A stretch of DNA of 64,000 nucleotides. It comes from Novosphingobium sp. ST904. Lineage in GTDB: Bacteria > Pseudomonadota > Alphaproteobacteria > Sphingomonadales > Sphingomonadaceae. Both the position numbers and the translations under genes were made by a program. The notes under the pieces are model-generated. The model did no database searches. It was not told where the DNA came from and saw only the letters and a list, made by a program, of their open reading frames with translations. Of this stretch, positions 45,478 through 54,972 are shown piece by piece. The DNA is taken from positions 1 through 64,000 of the forward strand of contig NZ_LGJH01000139.1 of the NCBI RefSeq assembly GCF_001298105.1, written 5' to 3'. Positions within the stretch are counted from its first letter, which is position 1; every line of letters begins with the position of its first letter.

Positions 45478-47244
45478 ATGGAATATTCTCACAACGGCAA
45501 GACCGAAATCCACGCCCTCGTGGTGGACGACGACGACGTCGACCGGGAGCGGCTGATCCGCATGCTCCAGCGCGGGCCAAGATCGATCAACGTGATCGAG
45601 GCCAGTTCGCAGGCCGAAGCGCTCCAGATCATCCGCCATGCCGAGCCCGCGCTCGACATCGTGTTCCTCGACTTCGGGCTGTCCGACGGGGACGGGCGCG
45701 ATCTCGTTCCCACCATCCGCGCCGAAGTCGATCAGGACTGCCCGATCGTCGCCGTCACCGGCAATGCCGACGAGCAGATCGCCGCGGATTCGATCAAGGC
45801 GGGCATGACCGAGTATCTCACCAAGCGCGCGCTTTCCCCCGAACGGGTGGCCGCATCGGTCGAGGAAGGGATCGCCTGGCGCAAGTATCGGCATGACTTG
45901 CGCCGTACCGAGGAGGAACTCACTCACCGCAGCCTGCACGACCCGCTCACCGACCTGCCCAACCGCACCCTGCTGTTCGACCGGCTGGGACAGGCCTGTG
46001 CCCGCGCGCGCCGCAACGGCAGTTCCTTCGCGGTGATGATGATCGACCTCGACCGCTTCAAGGAGATCAACGACAGCTTCGGCCATGCCGCCGGCGATGT
46101 CGTGCTCACCACCATCGGCCGGCGGCTGCGCGGCCACTTGCGCGAAGTGGATACGGTGGCAAGGCTCGGCGGCGACGAATTCGCGCTGCTGCTTCAGGAC
46201 GTGCCCGACTACGACACCGCAACCGGCCTTGCCGGGAAGCTGGCACGGGTAATCGAACAGCCGATCGTCCACGAGAACCGCATCCTCCATGTCGGCGCCT
46301 CGATCGGCATCGCCATGTGCCCGCAGCGCGGCTATGCCCCCACCGGCCTGCTCTCCGCCGCCGACGATGCGATGTATGCGGCCAAGCGCGGGCTCGACAA
46401 GCTCGTGACCAGCCGCGAGAATCTGCCCGCCGCACCTGCCTTCGATCCCAAGGACATGCTGGAGGAGATCGACCAGGCCATCTCCCACGATGCCCTGGAA
46501 TGGCACTGGCAGCCCAAGGTCGACCTTCGGGACGGGCGCGTGCTCGGCTTCGAGGCACTGGTCCGCTGGCGCCATCCGCGCAGCGGCAACATCCCCGCCG
46601 ACCAGCTCATCCGCACGGTCGAACAGTCGCCCCTGCTGGAAACCTTCACCAACCAGTGCCTCGATACCGTGCTGGCCCAGTTCGCCCGCATCCAGGACAA
46701 GGTGGACGGCGCGTCCATCGCCATCAACGTCTCGGCCCGGATGCTCGAACGGCCGACTTTCGTGGACAGCGTGGTCGAACTGATCGAATGCCACCGCATC
46801 GCCCCCGAGCGGGTGACGCTGGAGCTGACCGAAACCGCGCTCATCACCAACCCCTCGCAAGCCAAGCGGGTGATCGAAAGCCTGCACGAGCACAAGATCC
46901 CGCTCTCCATCGACGATTTCGGGGCGGGCTTCACCTCGTTCGGTTATTTGCGCGAATTCGCGATCAGCGAGATCAAGATCGACCGCTCGTTCATCTCGCG
47001 CTTCACCGAGAACCGCTTCGACCAGTCCCTGGTCAACAGCCTCGTGGTGCTCTGCGAAAGCCTCGGTATCCCGCTGGTGGCCGAGGGCGTGGAGAATCCC
47101 GAGACGCAGGAACTGCTCGTCTCGCTCGGCTGCAACGCCGGGCAAGGCTACGGCATCTGCAAGCCGATGCCTTATGATGACGTGCTCGACTGGATGGACT
47201 CCTGGCGCAACCAGACCCCAATGATCCGGCAGGTCAACGCCTGA
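45478..47244 (+). CDS. REC-GGDEF-EAL cyclic-di-GMP regulator
   Basis: A 588-residue response regulator: receiver (ALVVDDDDVDRERLIRML, Asp in IVFLDFGLSDGDG), GGDEF with intact RLGGDEFALLL near residue 229, and EAL with intact GFEALVRWRHP near 358 plus IDDFGAGFTSFGYLR. ATG 45478 is favoured by GGAGGA 10 bases upstream over ATG 45433, which has none. It follows the kinase and small regulator at 68 bases and probably receives phosphate from the same kinase. Confidence 0.91.
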   Translation: MEYSHNGKTEIHALVVDDDDVDRERLIRMLQRGPRSINVIEASSQAEALQIIRHAEPALDIVFLDFGLSDGDGRDLVPTIRAEVDQDCPIVAVTGNADEQIAADSIKAGMTEYLTKRALSPERVAASVEEGIAWRKYRHDLRRTEEELTHRSLHDPLTDLPNRTLLFDRLGQACARARRNGSSFAVMMIDLDRFKEINDSFGHAAGDVVLTTIGRRLRGHLREVDTVARLGGDEFALLLQDVPDYDTATGLAGKLARVIEQPIVHENRILHVGASIGIAMCPQRGYAPTGLLSAADDAMYAAKRGLDKLVTSRENLPAAPAFDPKDMLEEIDQAISHDALEWHWQPKVDLRDGRVLGFEALVRWRHPRSGNIPADQLIRTVEQSPLLETFTNQCLDTVLAQFARIQDKVDGASIAINVSARMLERPTFVDSVVELIECHRIAPERVTLELTETALITNPSQAKRVIESLHEHKIPLSIDDFGAGFTSFGYLREFAISEIKIDRSFISRFTENRFDQSLVNSLVVLCESLGIPLVAEGVENPETQELLVSLGCNAGQGYGICKPMPYDDVLDWMDSWRNQTPMIRQVNA

Positions 47245-47245
47245 A

Positions 47246-47296
47246 AGGTCATGGGTCATGACCTGATCACCGGGGCGCGGACTACGCCCCGGTGAT
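47246..47296 (+). terminator. Tandem hairpin terminators of the kinase operon
   Basis: AGGTCATG-GGT-CATGACCT (47246-47264) is followed at once by ATCACCGGGGCG (47266-47277) paired perfectly with CGCCCCGGTGAT (47285-47296). No T-run, but 8 and 12 perfect pairs directly after the stop. Confidence 0.65.
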
Positions 47297-47380
47297 ACCT
47301 GCGCGGCATCGGTCCATCGCTGCTGGACCCTGCCTGCGCCATTCGCGATCCTCCCGCCGAAATCAGGAGAGGAACGCGTC

Positions 47381-47896
47381 ATGAGCGACGAATCGGCAGC
47401 GGCGATCAGCGCCGTGCGGCGCGACTGGGTTACCGAACACCGCGACATGTATCTGGGCTCCGGCGGCGCGCAGGGGCACATCATGGACATCACCCCCGTC
47501 GGCGGCCGGGCCTTCGCCACGCATTGTCTGGTCAAGTACGCCGGCCGCAAGAGCGGGAAGGTCTTCATCACCCCCCTGTGTTATGCGGATATCGGCGGCG
47601 AAGTGGTGATCTGCGGCTCCAAGGGTGGAGCGGACACGCATCCGCAATGGTATCTCAACCTCGTTGCCCGCCCCGAAGTCGAATTCCAGATCGCCACGCA
47701 GGCCTTCCGGGGCACATGGCGCGAACCCGAAGGCGCCGAGCGCGAGAAGGTCTGGGACTTCTTCGTGGACTGCCACCCCTTCTACGCCGCCTACCAGACC
47801 TCGACCGAACGGGTCCTGCCGCTGGTGCTGATGAAGGCGGAAACCGAAATCCCCGTGTTCCGGCCCGAAGAGGCCACCGGCATCCGCACCGCCTGA
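47381..47896 (+). CDS. Nitroreductase/deazaflavin-dependent (DDN-like) family protein
   Basis: A 171-residue split beta-barrel protein. LVKYAGRKSGKVFITPLCYAD, GSKGGADTHPQWYLNLVARPEVEFQI (parts) and the late FVDCHPFYAAYQTSTERVLPLVLM match the family that includes the F420-dependent Ddn of mycobacteria. Use of F420 in sphingomonads is not certain, so the cofactor is open. AGGAGAGGAACG precedes the ATG; 37 bases separate it from the MaoC-like gene, likely an operon. Confidence 0.83.
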   Translation: MSDESAAAISAVRRDWVTEHRDMYLGSGGAQGHIMDITPVGGRAFATHCLVKYAGRKSGKVFITPLCYADIGGEVVICGSKGGADTHPQWYLNLVARPEVEFQIATQAFRGTWREPEGAEREKVWDFFVDCHPFYAAYQTSTERVLPLVLMKAETEIPVFRPEEATGIRTA

Positions 47897-47933
47897 CCGT
47901 TTTCGCACCGCATTTTCAGGACATCCATTCGCC

Positions 47934-49100
47934 ATGAGCACCACCACGATCGACTTTTCGGATATCGACCAGTACCTCGGCAAGACCATGGACTTTTCGC
48001 CCATGCGCGAACCTGTCGCCAACAACGACATCCGGCGCTGGGTCCATGCCATGCATTACGCCAACCTGCTGCACTTCGATCCGGCCACTTTCGAGGCCAG
48101 CCGCTGGGGCCGCCTGGTCGCGCCGCAGAGCTTCGCCATCGCCACGGACGACGGCCACGGCGCCGCACCGGCCTGCGTGGGCTGCATCCCGAACTCGCAC
48201 CTGCTGTTCGGCGGTGACGAATGGTGGTTCCACGGCCCCCGCATCGAGGCCGGAGACGTGGTGACGAACACCCGCATCCCCTTCGACTACAAGGTCAAGG
48301 AAACCGGGTTCGGCCCCACCTGCTTCCAGCGCGGGGACAACAACTATTCGAACCAGAAAGGCGAGCAGATCGCCACGCAGCGCTCCACCGCGATCCGCTA
48401 CCTCGCCCATGCCGGCGGCGATTCCGTGAAGGCCGACGAATTCGAAGAGCCGGAATGGACCGACGAGGCGATCGCCGCACTCGAAGACCGCAAGTTCGCC
48501 TGGGTGAAGATGCTTCACGACCTTTGCCACAAGGAGCGCTGGTGGGATGACGTGGCGGTGGGAGACCAGCTTCCCGAACGCGTCTTCGGCCCGCACTCGA
48601 TCGCCAGCTTCGCGACCGAGTGGCGCGCCTATATCGTCAACACCTGGGGAACGATGAACCTGCGCAAGAACGATCTCGAAGCGCTGGGCTTCACGCGCGA
48701 GATGGCCGGGTACGAGAATGACCCGGACATGATGCTGGTCAACCCCTCTCTCACCGACGGCGCCTATTACGGCCCCTCGCGCGGACACCTGTTCCCGAAA
48801 TACGCCCGCCGCATCGGCATGCCGCGCGGCTACGGCTATGGTGCCTCAATGGGTTCGTGGGTCACGGATTTCCTCGCTGGATGGGCGGGCGAGCATGGCA
48901 TGGTCGTCCATTCCATCGCCAATTATCGCGGCCCGGCGCTCACCGGCGACGTGACGATCCAGACCGCCGAAGTGACCGAGAAGTCAGTCGACGCGGAAGG
49001 CCGCCATCTCGTCCACGTCAAGCACCTCATGACCAACCAGAACGGCAAGACCATGTGCACCGGCACGGCGGAGATCGCACTGCCGAAGAAGGCGGGCTGA
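47934..49100 (+). CDS. MaoC-like double hot-dog hydratase/dehydratase
   Basis: A 388-residue protein of two hot-dog domains. The N-terminal half begins with DFSPMREPVANNDIRRWVHAM and carries AGDVVTNTRIPFDYKVKETGFG; the C-terminal half has DDVAVGDQLPERVFGPHSIASFATEWR and the late GDVTIQTAEVTEKS. Proteins of this sort hydrate enoyl-CoA-like substrates in fatty-acid, steroid or aromatic breakdown. The exact substrate cannot be told. It is probably cotranscribed with the reductase at 47381. Confidence 0.82.
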   Translation: MSTTTIDFSDIDQYLGKTMDFSPMREPVANNDIRRWVHAMHYANLLHFDPATFEASRWGRLVAPQSFAIATDDGHGAAPACVGCIPNSHLLFGGDEWWFHGPRIEAGDVVTNTRIPFDYKVKETGFGPTCFQRGDNNYSNQKGEQIATQRSTAIRYLAHAGGDSVKADEFEEPEWTDEAIAALEDRKFAWVKMLHDLCHKERWWDDVAVGDQLPERVFGPHSIASFATEWRAYIVNTWGTMNLRKNDLEALGFTREMAGYENDPDMMLVNPSLTDGAYYGPSRGHLFPKYARRIGMPRGYGYGASMGSWVTDFLAGWAGEHGMVVHSIANYRGPALTGDVTIQTAEVTEKSVDAEGRHLVHVKHLMTNQNGKTMCTGTAEIALPKKAG

Positions 49101-49119
49101 CGACGGTATCGTGAAACTC

Positions 49120-49137
49120 TCCCGGCGCACTCCGGGA
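49120..49137. terminator. Short hairpin between convergent MaoC-like and phzF genes
   Basis: TCCCGG-CGCACT-CCGGGA in the 47-base gap between two convergent stops; no T-run. Confidence 0.4.
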
Positions 49138-49147
49138 CGAGATTTCC

Positions 49148-50017
49148 TCAGAACGGCCCCGGCAGTGCCCCGCCTTCCGAAACCGTGGTAGCCTTGCCTG
49201 CAATCCAGACCGCGCCATCCGCATCCCGGCGGCAATGGACCAGCCCGTCCGCGCCGACCTTCCGCCCTTGCGCCGCGACATAGGGCCCTTGCGCCTGCCC
49301 GCTGGCGAAGAGGTACTGCGCGACCGCCGCATTGAGGCTGCCGGTCACCGGGTCCTCGCAAAGGCGCCCGCTCGCATCGGCGAAGAAGGCCCGCAGCTCC
49401 CACTGGGCCGCGCTGCCAGCCGCGCTGCCAGCCGCACTGGTCGTCGTTATGGGGCCAAGCAGCGCGACATCGGTATGCAGCGGCGCGCGTGCCGCCGGCT
49501 CGGCCGCCAGCACCGCTTCGGCCGACGTAAGGTGGAGAACCTTCCACCCCGGCCCGTTGGCGGCATGGACCCCGGCAAGGACATCGCCTTCGTCAACACC
49601 GCAAAGCCTGATCGTCTCGGCGAGATCCTCCGCGTCCAACGCCCCCGACCGCACCAGGGCCGGCGCGCGGAAGGCTAGCATTTCCCTTTCCTGCCGCACT
49701 TCGACGAGGCCGATGCCGCACTCCTGCACGATCGTTCCCGCTGTCCGGGGCACGCCGCCTGCCGCCAGCCAGGCATGGGCGCTTCCAAGCGTCGGGTGCC
49801 CCGCGAAAGGCAGTTCGCCCGCCGGATAGAAGATCCTCACCCGGTAATCCGCGGCCGGATCGGTGGGCGGCAGCAGGAAGGTCGTTTCCGAATAGCCGAG
49901 CCAGCGGGTGATCCGCTGCATCGTTTCGCTGTCGAGATCCTCCCCGCCGCGCACGACTGCCAGCGGATTCCCGCTGAGCGGCGCCGAGCCGAACACATCC
50001 ACCAGATCGAGTTGCAT
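49148..50017 (-). CDS. PhzF family isomerase/epimerase-like protein
   Basis: A 289-residue protein with two similar halves. VDVFGSAPLSGNPLAVV and RWLGYSETTFLLPP (the Glu of the family active site), PAGELPFAGHPTLGSAHAW, and later RLCEDPVTGSLNAAVAQYL are the PhzF motifs. Family members isomerise small cyclic or amino-acid-like substrates; most, as here, have no known role. ATG 50017 (MQLDLVDVF) is the family-typical start; ATG 50050 with GAGG upstream is an alternative. A 12-base AGSAAGSAAQ duplication is visible in the linker. Confidence 0.86.
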   Translation of the reverse strand: MQLDLVDVFGSAPLSGNPLAVVRGGEDLDSETMQRITRWLGYSETTFLLPPTDPAADYRVRIFYPAGELPFAGHPTLGSAHAWLAAGGVPRTAGTIVQECGIGLVEVRQEREMLAFRAPALVRSGALDAEDLAETIRLCGVDEGDVLAGVHAANGPGWKVLHLTSAEAVLAAEPAARAPLHTDVALLGPITTTSAAGSAAGSAAQWELRAFFADASGRLCEDPVTGSLNAAVAQYLFASGQAQGPYVAAQGRKVGADGLVHCRRDADGAVWIAGKATTVSEGGALPGPF

Positions 50018-50192
50018 TTTTTCGAGTAGCCTTTCGTATCCCGACATTCGGGCATAGCCTCGTTTCATCGCAGGACAGCCTCGCCCTGTCTTTGGCCCTT
50101 CGCGATTTTTTCTGCGGTTCATTCAAGGTTGAGGAGCAAGATCGCAGGCGGACCGTTACAGCAACAAGATCCATTCCAGGAAGGAAACTTCG

Positions 50193-50564
50193 ATGAAAAA
50201 GACCCTGCTGGCGCTCACCATGGCCGCGCTCGTGCTGCCGATGGCCGCCCCCGTGGCCGCCGCGCCGCACCACGATCGCCGCGGCCATGACCGTTACGAT
50301 CGCCGCGATTACGATTCGCGCGGCCGTTACAAGGAGCCGCGCCGCATGTCCCGCAACGATCACGCATGGCGCGGCCGTGACGGCCGCTACTACTGCAAGC
50401 GCGACAACGGTACGACCGGCCTCATCATCGGCGCGGGCGCGGGCGCACTGGCCGGCCACGAGATCGCCGGCAGCGGCGACCAGACCCTTGGCACGATCCT
50501 CGGCGGTGTCGCCGGTGGCCTGCTCGGCCGCGAGATCGACAAGGGCGACGTGAAGTGCCGTTGA
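50193..50564 (+). CDS. Secreted glycine-zipper protein A
   Basis: A 123-residue protein with a signal peptide (MKKTLLALTMAALVLPMAAPVAA), a basic His/Arg/Tyr-rich part (DRRGHDRYDRRDYDSRG), the block RGRDGRYYCKRDNGTTGLIIG, and a glycine-zipper segment (GAGAGALAGHEIAG...GTILGGVAGGLLGREID). Such glycine-zipper 2TM proteins sit in the envelope; their role is poorly known. AGGAAGG precedes the ATG. A clear paralogue is at 55197 with the same C-K-x-x-NGTTGL block. Confidence 0.86.
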   Translation: MKKTLLALTMAALVLPMAAPVAAAPHHDRRGHDRYDRRDYDSRGRYKEPRRMSRNDHAWRGRDGRYYCKRDNGTTGLIIGAGAGALAGHEIAGSGDQTLGTILGGVAGGLLGREIDKGDVKCR

Positions 50565-50601
50565 TCGGTTGATTCCGGGCCTCTGGACCGAAACGAAAAA
50601 G

Positions 50602-50631
50602 CGCGTCGTCCCCGTGGACGGCGCGTTTTTT
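50602..50631 (+). terminator. Rho-independent terminator after glycine-zipper gene A
   Basis: CGCGTCGTCC (50602-50611) pairs with GGACGGCGCG (50616-50625), one wobble, loop CCGT, followed by TTTTTT. Confidence 0.9.
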
Positions 50632-50658
50632 GTCAGGTCGTAAACGTCAGGGTTGCCG

Positions 50659-51447
50659 TCAGAGGTGACCCGAGACGAGCCGGAGATAATGCTCCGGAGA
50701 AGGTTCCGCTGCGGAAACCGTGCGGTTGCGGCCTTGTCGCTTGGCTTCGTACAGCGCCTCGTCCGCGCGGCGCATGGCTTCCGCCAGCGATAGTCCGTGC
50801 GTTGCCGAGACGCCGAGGCTGAGCGTGGGCACGACCTTGCCGCCAGAGAACGTCGAAACCGCGAGATCGGCAACCGTGCCGCGCAGGCGCTCGGCGGCGG
50901 CATGGGCTTCACGGCCGCTGCGGGCATGGAGGAACAGGCCGAACTCCTCGCCGCCCAGCCTTCCGCACAAGTCCCCCGCGCGCAGATTGGCCTGGATCGC
51001 ATCGCCGATGGCCACCAGCACCCGGTCACCCACGCTATGGCCGAAACCGTCGTTGATCTGCTTGAAATGATCGACATCGGCCACGATCAACCAACCCGCA
51101 CGCTCCTCCATCGCCTCGCGGGTCATCTCGATGAAGACGTCGCGATTGGTGAGCCCGGTCATCCCATCCACCCGGGCCATACGCTCCAGCCGCTTGAAGG
51201 CCTGCGCCAGTTCCCCGTGCAGCGCCGCGATCCGCACCTGCTGTCGCATCAGCACGAGGCAGACCGGTGCCGACACGGCAAGTGCGATCACCACGCCCAG
51301 CACCAGCAGCCCGCCTGCGTTCCCGCTCGCCGCACGGTCAGCCATGGCCAGCCCCGGCACGACGTGCGCCAGTTGCAACAGCAGCACGGTGGTCAGCACC
51401 GATAATCCGGTGCCGGCAGCGACATTGCGCAAGCCGTGACTCTTCAT
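50659..51447 (-). CDS. Membrane-bound GGDEF diguanylate cyclase
   Basis: A 262-residue protein with two N-terminal membrane helices (residues about 10-35 and 43-68), a short coiled coil and a GGDEF domain with the active variant RLGGEEFGLFL, VDHFKQINDGFGHSVGD and the allowed C-terminal motif. No sensor domain is visible between the helices. The short connection suggests a simple membrane-tethered cyclase. Divergent from the globin-coupled chemoreceptor. Confidence 0.91.
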   Translation of the reverse strand: MKSHGLRNVAAGTGLSVLTTVLLLQLAHVVPGLAMADRAASGNAGGLLVLGVVIALAVSAPVCLVLMRQQVRIAALHGELAQAFKRLERMARVDGMTGLTNRDVFIEMTREAMEERAGWLIVADVDHFKQINDGFGHSVGDRVLVAIGDAIQANLRAGDLCGRLGGEEFGLFLHARSGREAHAAAERLRGTVADLAVSTFSGGKVVPTLSLGVSATHGLSLAEAMRRADEALYEAKRQGRNRTVSAAEPSPEHYLRLVSGHL

Positions 51448-51679
51448 GCGGATGGAACCCTACCCCGTTGATACCCTCGCGTGCATGTAATGCATGATAG
51501 TTAATTATTTGTCATTTCAGGCCGTCGCGAACTAACCGCGCCATGCAGCAGCCTAGGGTCACCCCCTAAACGGTGCGGAAAACCATCTTAGTCTATCGGC
51601 TCTAAAAGCCCTTCCCATGCTCCCGGCTCCTCGGTGCCGGGAAGGCACCGTCATGCAACGCAGGGGAAGAAGACAGCAC

Positions 51680-53178
51680 ATGAGCGCTACCTCGCACAGC
51701 ACGGGTCACGGCAGCGGCCAGGCCGCCAGAGCCAATATCGCGCCGCTCGACGAAGCCAACTACCGGACCTTCCCGCGCATTCTCGCAGCGATCCGCAAGC
51801 ATGCTCCGGTGGCGCTCAAAAGCCTGTACCGGCGGATCGAATCGTCCCCCGCGCTCAGCCAGCTCCTGCCCGATGCCGAAATCCGCCGCCGCGCCTCCGA
51901 TGCGCAATACGAGCACTGGATCAAGATGTTCTCCGGCCGTTTGACAGCGACGCCGCCAAGCGCAGCGAGAAGATCGGCAACATCCATGCCCGCGTAGGGC
52001 TGACGCCGGACTATTACATCACCAGCTATGCGCTGGTGCTGGAGGACATGATCGAGGCGATGATGGCGAGGCGCTTCATCTCGCCATTGAACAGCCGCGC
52101 CACGGGCAAGATGATCGGCACGCTGGTCAAGGCCGCGCTCCACGACATGCAGATCGCACTCGGCGCCTATTTCGACGCCGAAGCCGAAGCCCGCAACCGC
52201 GTGCTGGATTCCATGAGCGACGCCTTGTCAGAAATGGCCACCGGCAACCTCCAGGCCCAGCTTGGAGACCTTCCCGAAGCTTACGAGAAGCTGGGAGAGG
52301 ACTTCCACAACATGCGCCACCACGTGGGTTCGCTGGTGGTGGAGATCACCGATTCCGCCGACAGCGTGAAAGTCAGCGCGCAGGAAATCAGCGCCGCCGC
52401 CAATGACCTCGCCTTCCGCACCGAGAGCCAGGCCGCGACGATCGCCCGCATTTCAGAAGGCGTGCGCGAAGTCACCGGCGCCATCGGCACGACCGCCAGC
52501 AGCGCCAAGAGCGTCGATTCCAGCGTTTCCGAAGTGGCCGGCCATGCCCGGCGCGGCGGCGAGGTGATGGAATCGGCAGTCGTCGCCATGGACAAGATCA
52601 AGAATTCCTCCACGGAGATCGCCCAGATCATCGACGTGATCGAAGCCATTGCCTTCCAGACCAACCTGCTGGCGCTTAACGCCGGGGTAGAGGCGGCGCG
52701 GGCCGGGGAAGCGGGCAAGGGCTTCGCGGTCGTCGCCACCGAAGTGCGCGCGCTGGCCCATCGCACCACCGAATCGGCGAACAACATCAAGAACCTGATC
52801 ACCAAGTCGACCCAGGACGTTCACCAGGGCGTGGATCTCGTGGCGCAAACCCGTTCGGCGCTGGACGAGATCATCGCCCGTCTTGCCGAAACCACGCATA
52901 TGGCGGACGAAATCTCGCGCTATTCCACCACCCAGGCCCAGACCATGCGCGAGCTTTCCACCGAGATCCAGCAGCTCGACACCAATACCCAGCAGAACGC
53001 CGCCATGGTGGAGGAATCCAACGCCGCCGCCCGCGCGCTTACCGAACAGGCCCATGCCATGGCGACGACGGTGGGCAAGTTCCGCTTCGAGCGGGGCACG
53101 GACCAGCGCCCGGTCGAAGCCGAGCGCCCGCGCCGCGGCGGCAAGCCGATGGCGGTGCGCAAGGCCGTGGGGTTCTAG
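51680..53178 (+). CDS. Globin-coupled methyl-accepting chemoreceptor (frame break near 51941)
   Basis: About 499 residues, soluble. The N-terminal 170 residues are a globin sensor: NYRTFPRILAAIRKHAPVALKSLY, then KIGNIHARVGLTPDYYITSY, where the His would bind heme iron. A linker (MSDALSEMATGNLQAQL) leads to a signalling domain with the hairpin tip EAIAFQTNLLALNAGVEAARAGEAGKGFAVVA (parts). Such HemAT-like receptors sense oxygen. One lost base at about 51941 splits it inside the globin; restoration reads MFSGRFDSDAAKRSEK. It is the only chemoreceptor in the window and could feed the che operon. Confidence 0.88.
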
Positions 53179-53250
53179 GTCCGAATAAGTGCTTCCCACC
53201 GGGTGATTCCTCGGTCATCGTGCCGCGCATCCGTCCTGTCAGGAGTGCGC

Positions 53251-53948
53251 GTGTACCGTCCGACGTTGATCGCCGTGAGTGCCATGACCGGTCTGTCCGC
53301 GCTTGCGGCCCCGGCTGCCGTGATGGCCGATACGCCGCGCGAACTGCTGACCGCCGCCGCCTTCCAGGCACCGGACAAGGCCAGGGCGCTCGCCCTGATC
53401 GGGCAGGCCATCACCGCGTCCGACAAGATACTGGCCGCGCGGCCCGGCGATCATGAGGCCACTCTCCAGCGCGGCGTCGCCATCGGTTACCGCGCGAAGC
53501 TGACCCGGAGCCGGTCGGACGCGCGAACCTCGCTCGGCATCTTCGAGCGTCTCGCCGCACAGAACCCGCGCGACGCCGAAGCCCAGATGGTCATCGCCGG
53601 CTGGCACCTCGACGCGATCGACCAGTTGGGCGGCCTGGTGGCCCGCACCGCGCTCGGCGCGAAGACGCAGGCCGGCGAGACGGCTCTCTCCCGCGCCGTC
53701 GCCCTTGGCGGAGACCGCGCCTTCTATCCCGGGCTGGCGGCGCTGATGCAGATCCGCAAGGACCACGGCCAGGTTGCGCAGGCCCGCCGCTGGGCCGAGG
53801 ACGCTGCCACCGCGCCGACCCCCACCCCGCTCGACACGCTGATGAAACGCGCCGCCCTCGCCATCCTGCCGGCCTTGCGCAAGGGCATGGCAAGTCGGCC
53901 GCCGCAACCGCGCGCAAGCTGCTGCCGTTCGGGAAGCTGACGGATTAG
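53251..53948 (+). CDS. Secreted TPR-like hypothetical protein (frame break near 53886)
   Basis: About 232 residues. A signal peptide (LIAVSAMTGLSALAAPAAVMA) precedes an alpha-helical repeat region: LALIGQAITASDKILAARPGDHEATLQRGVAIGYRAKLTRS and later IFERLAAQNPRDAEAQMVIAGWHLDAI (parts) look like tetratricopeptide helices. GTG 53251 has AGGAG 6 bases upstream. A one-base loss near 53886 displaces the last 20 codons; restored they read GKSAAATARKLLPFGKLTD and end at TAG 53948. Its end overlaps the convergent map gene by 4 bases. Function unknown. Confidence 0.7.
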
Positions 53949-54718
53949 AACTTCGGGGCAGATCGCTCTTCCGGGCGCAGCGTCAGCACCCGGACACCGT
54001 CGCGCGTTACCGCAACGGTATGTTCGAACTGGGCGGAGAGTTTCCCGTCGACGGTGACGACGGTCCATCCATCGTCTTCCGTCCGCACCATCCGGCGCCC
54101 CTGGTTGAGCATCGGTTCGATGGTGAAGACCATGCCCTCCCGCAAGGTCAGGCCGGTGCCGGGTTTGCCGAAATGGAGGACCTCCGGTTTTTCATGCATT
54201 TCCCGCCCGATACCGTGCCCGCAATAGTCGCGCACGATCGAGTAGCCGGCGCGCTTGGCATGTTTCTCGATGGCATGGCCGATATCGCCGAGCCGGGCGC
54301 CGGGGCGGACCGCACGGATGCCCTTCCACATGGCCTCGTAGGTCGTCTCCACCAGCCGCCGGGCGACGGGCGAAACCTCGCCGACGAAGTAGGTCTTGCT
54401 GGAATCGGCGATGTAGCCGTTCTTCTCCAGCGTGATGTCGAAGTTCACGATATCGCCGTTTGAAAGCACATCCTGCGTCGAGGGAACGCCGTGGCAGACG
54501 ACCTCGTTTCGCGAGCAGTTCAGCACGAAGCCGTAGCCGTACTGCCCCTTGCTGGCGGGGCGTGCGTGCAGTTCATCGACGATGAAGCGCTCGACAAGGT
54601 CGTTGATCTGCATCGTCGTCTGTCCGGCCAGCGCCAGCCCGTCGAGATACGTGAAGACGCTGGCGAGCAGGCGGCCGGATTCGGCCATGATCTCGACTTC
54701 GTCGGAAGACTTTATCAT
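53945..54718 (-). CDS. map: Methionine aminopeptidase type I
   Basis: A 257-residue metalloenzyme that removes the first Met of new proteins. The five metal ligands are seen: Asp in GDIVNFDITLEKNGYIADSS (two), His in YCGHGIGREMHE, Glu in FTIEPML and Glu in QFEHTVAV. The His that contacts substrate is in VCHGVP. The ATG at 54718 overlaps the stop of the ParD-like gene (ATGA), so the two are translated together. It is probably an accessory copy, since a housekeeping map is usually elsewhere; that cannot be checked here. Confidence 0.92.
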   Translation of the reverse strand: MIKSSDEVEIMAESGRLLASVFTYLDGLALAGQTTMQINDLVERFIVDELHARPASKGQYGYGFVLNCSRNEVVCHGVPSTQDVLSNGDIVNFDITLEKNGYIADSSKTYFVGEVSPVARRLVETTYEAMWKGIRAVRPGARLGDIGHAIEKHAKRAGYSIVRDYCGHGIGREMHEKPEVLHFGKPGTGLTLREGMVFTIEPMLNQGRRMVRTEDDGWTVVTVDGKLSAQFEHTVAVTRDGVRVLTLRPEERSAPKF

Positions 54719-54951
54719 GGAACGCGCTCGCCGCTGCGCGCCGCATCGCCCGGCGCGAGATCCCCCGGATCGACGCCCGCTTCCCGCAGTTCGCGGATGA
54801 CGATCTGCTGGAACGTGAGCTGCGGATTGAGTTCGCAAAGCATTCCGATCCTGATCCAGAAGGCAGCCTGCGCATTGATCGAGCGATAGGACGCCTTGCT
54901 CGCCTTGCGGAGCTGCTCGTGCAGCTCATCCTCGATGTTGACGATACCCAT
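54715..54951 (-). CDS. ParD-like antitoxin-family protein coupled to map
   Basis: A 78-residue protein: GIVNIEDELHEQLRKASKASYRSINAQAAFWIRIGMLCELNP begins like a ribbon-helix-helix/ParD-like antitoxin (a beta strand, then two helices with RSINAQA), then LTFQQIVIRELREAGVD. It overlaps the map gene by four bases; no ParE-type toxin is present. Such ParD-like proteins are annotated as antitoxins by similarity only. A 12-base AT-rich palindrome lies 21 bases upstream, which fits autorepression by a ribbon-helix-helix dimer. Confidence 0.78.
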   Translation of the reverse strand: MGIVNIEDELHEQLRKASKASYRSINAQAAFWIRIGMLCELNPQLTFQQIVIRELREAGVDPGDLAPGDAARSGERVP

Positions 54952-54972
54952 CAAACCGTTCCGAATATACGA

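Noticed and set aside
45301..47571. A 756-codon open frame antisense to the REC-GGDEF-EAL gene
   Set aside because: Shadow frame of high-GC coding DNA without any family motif.
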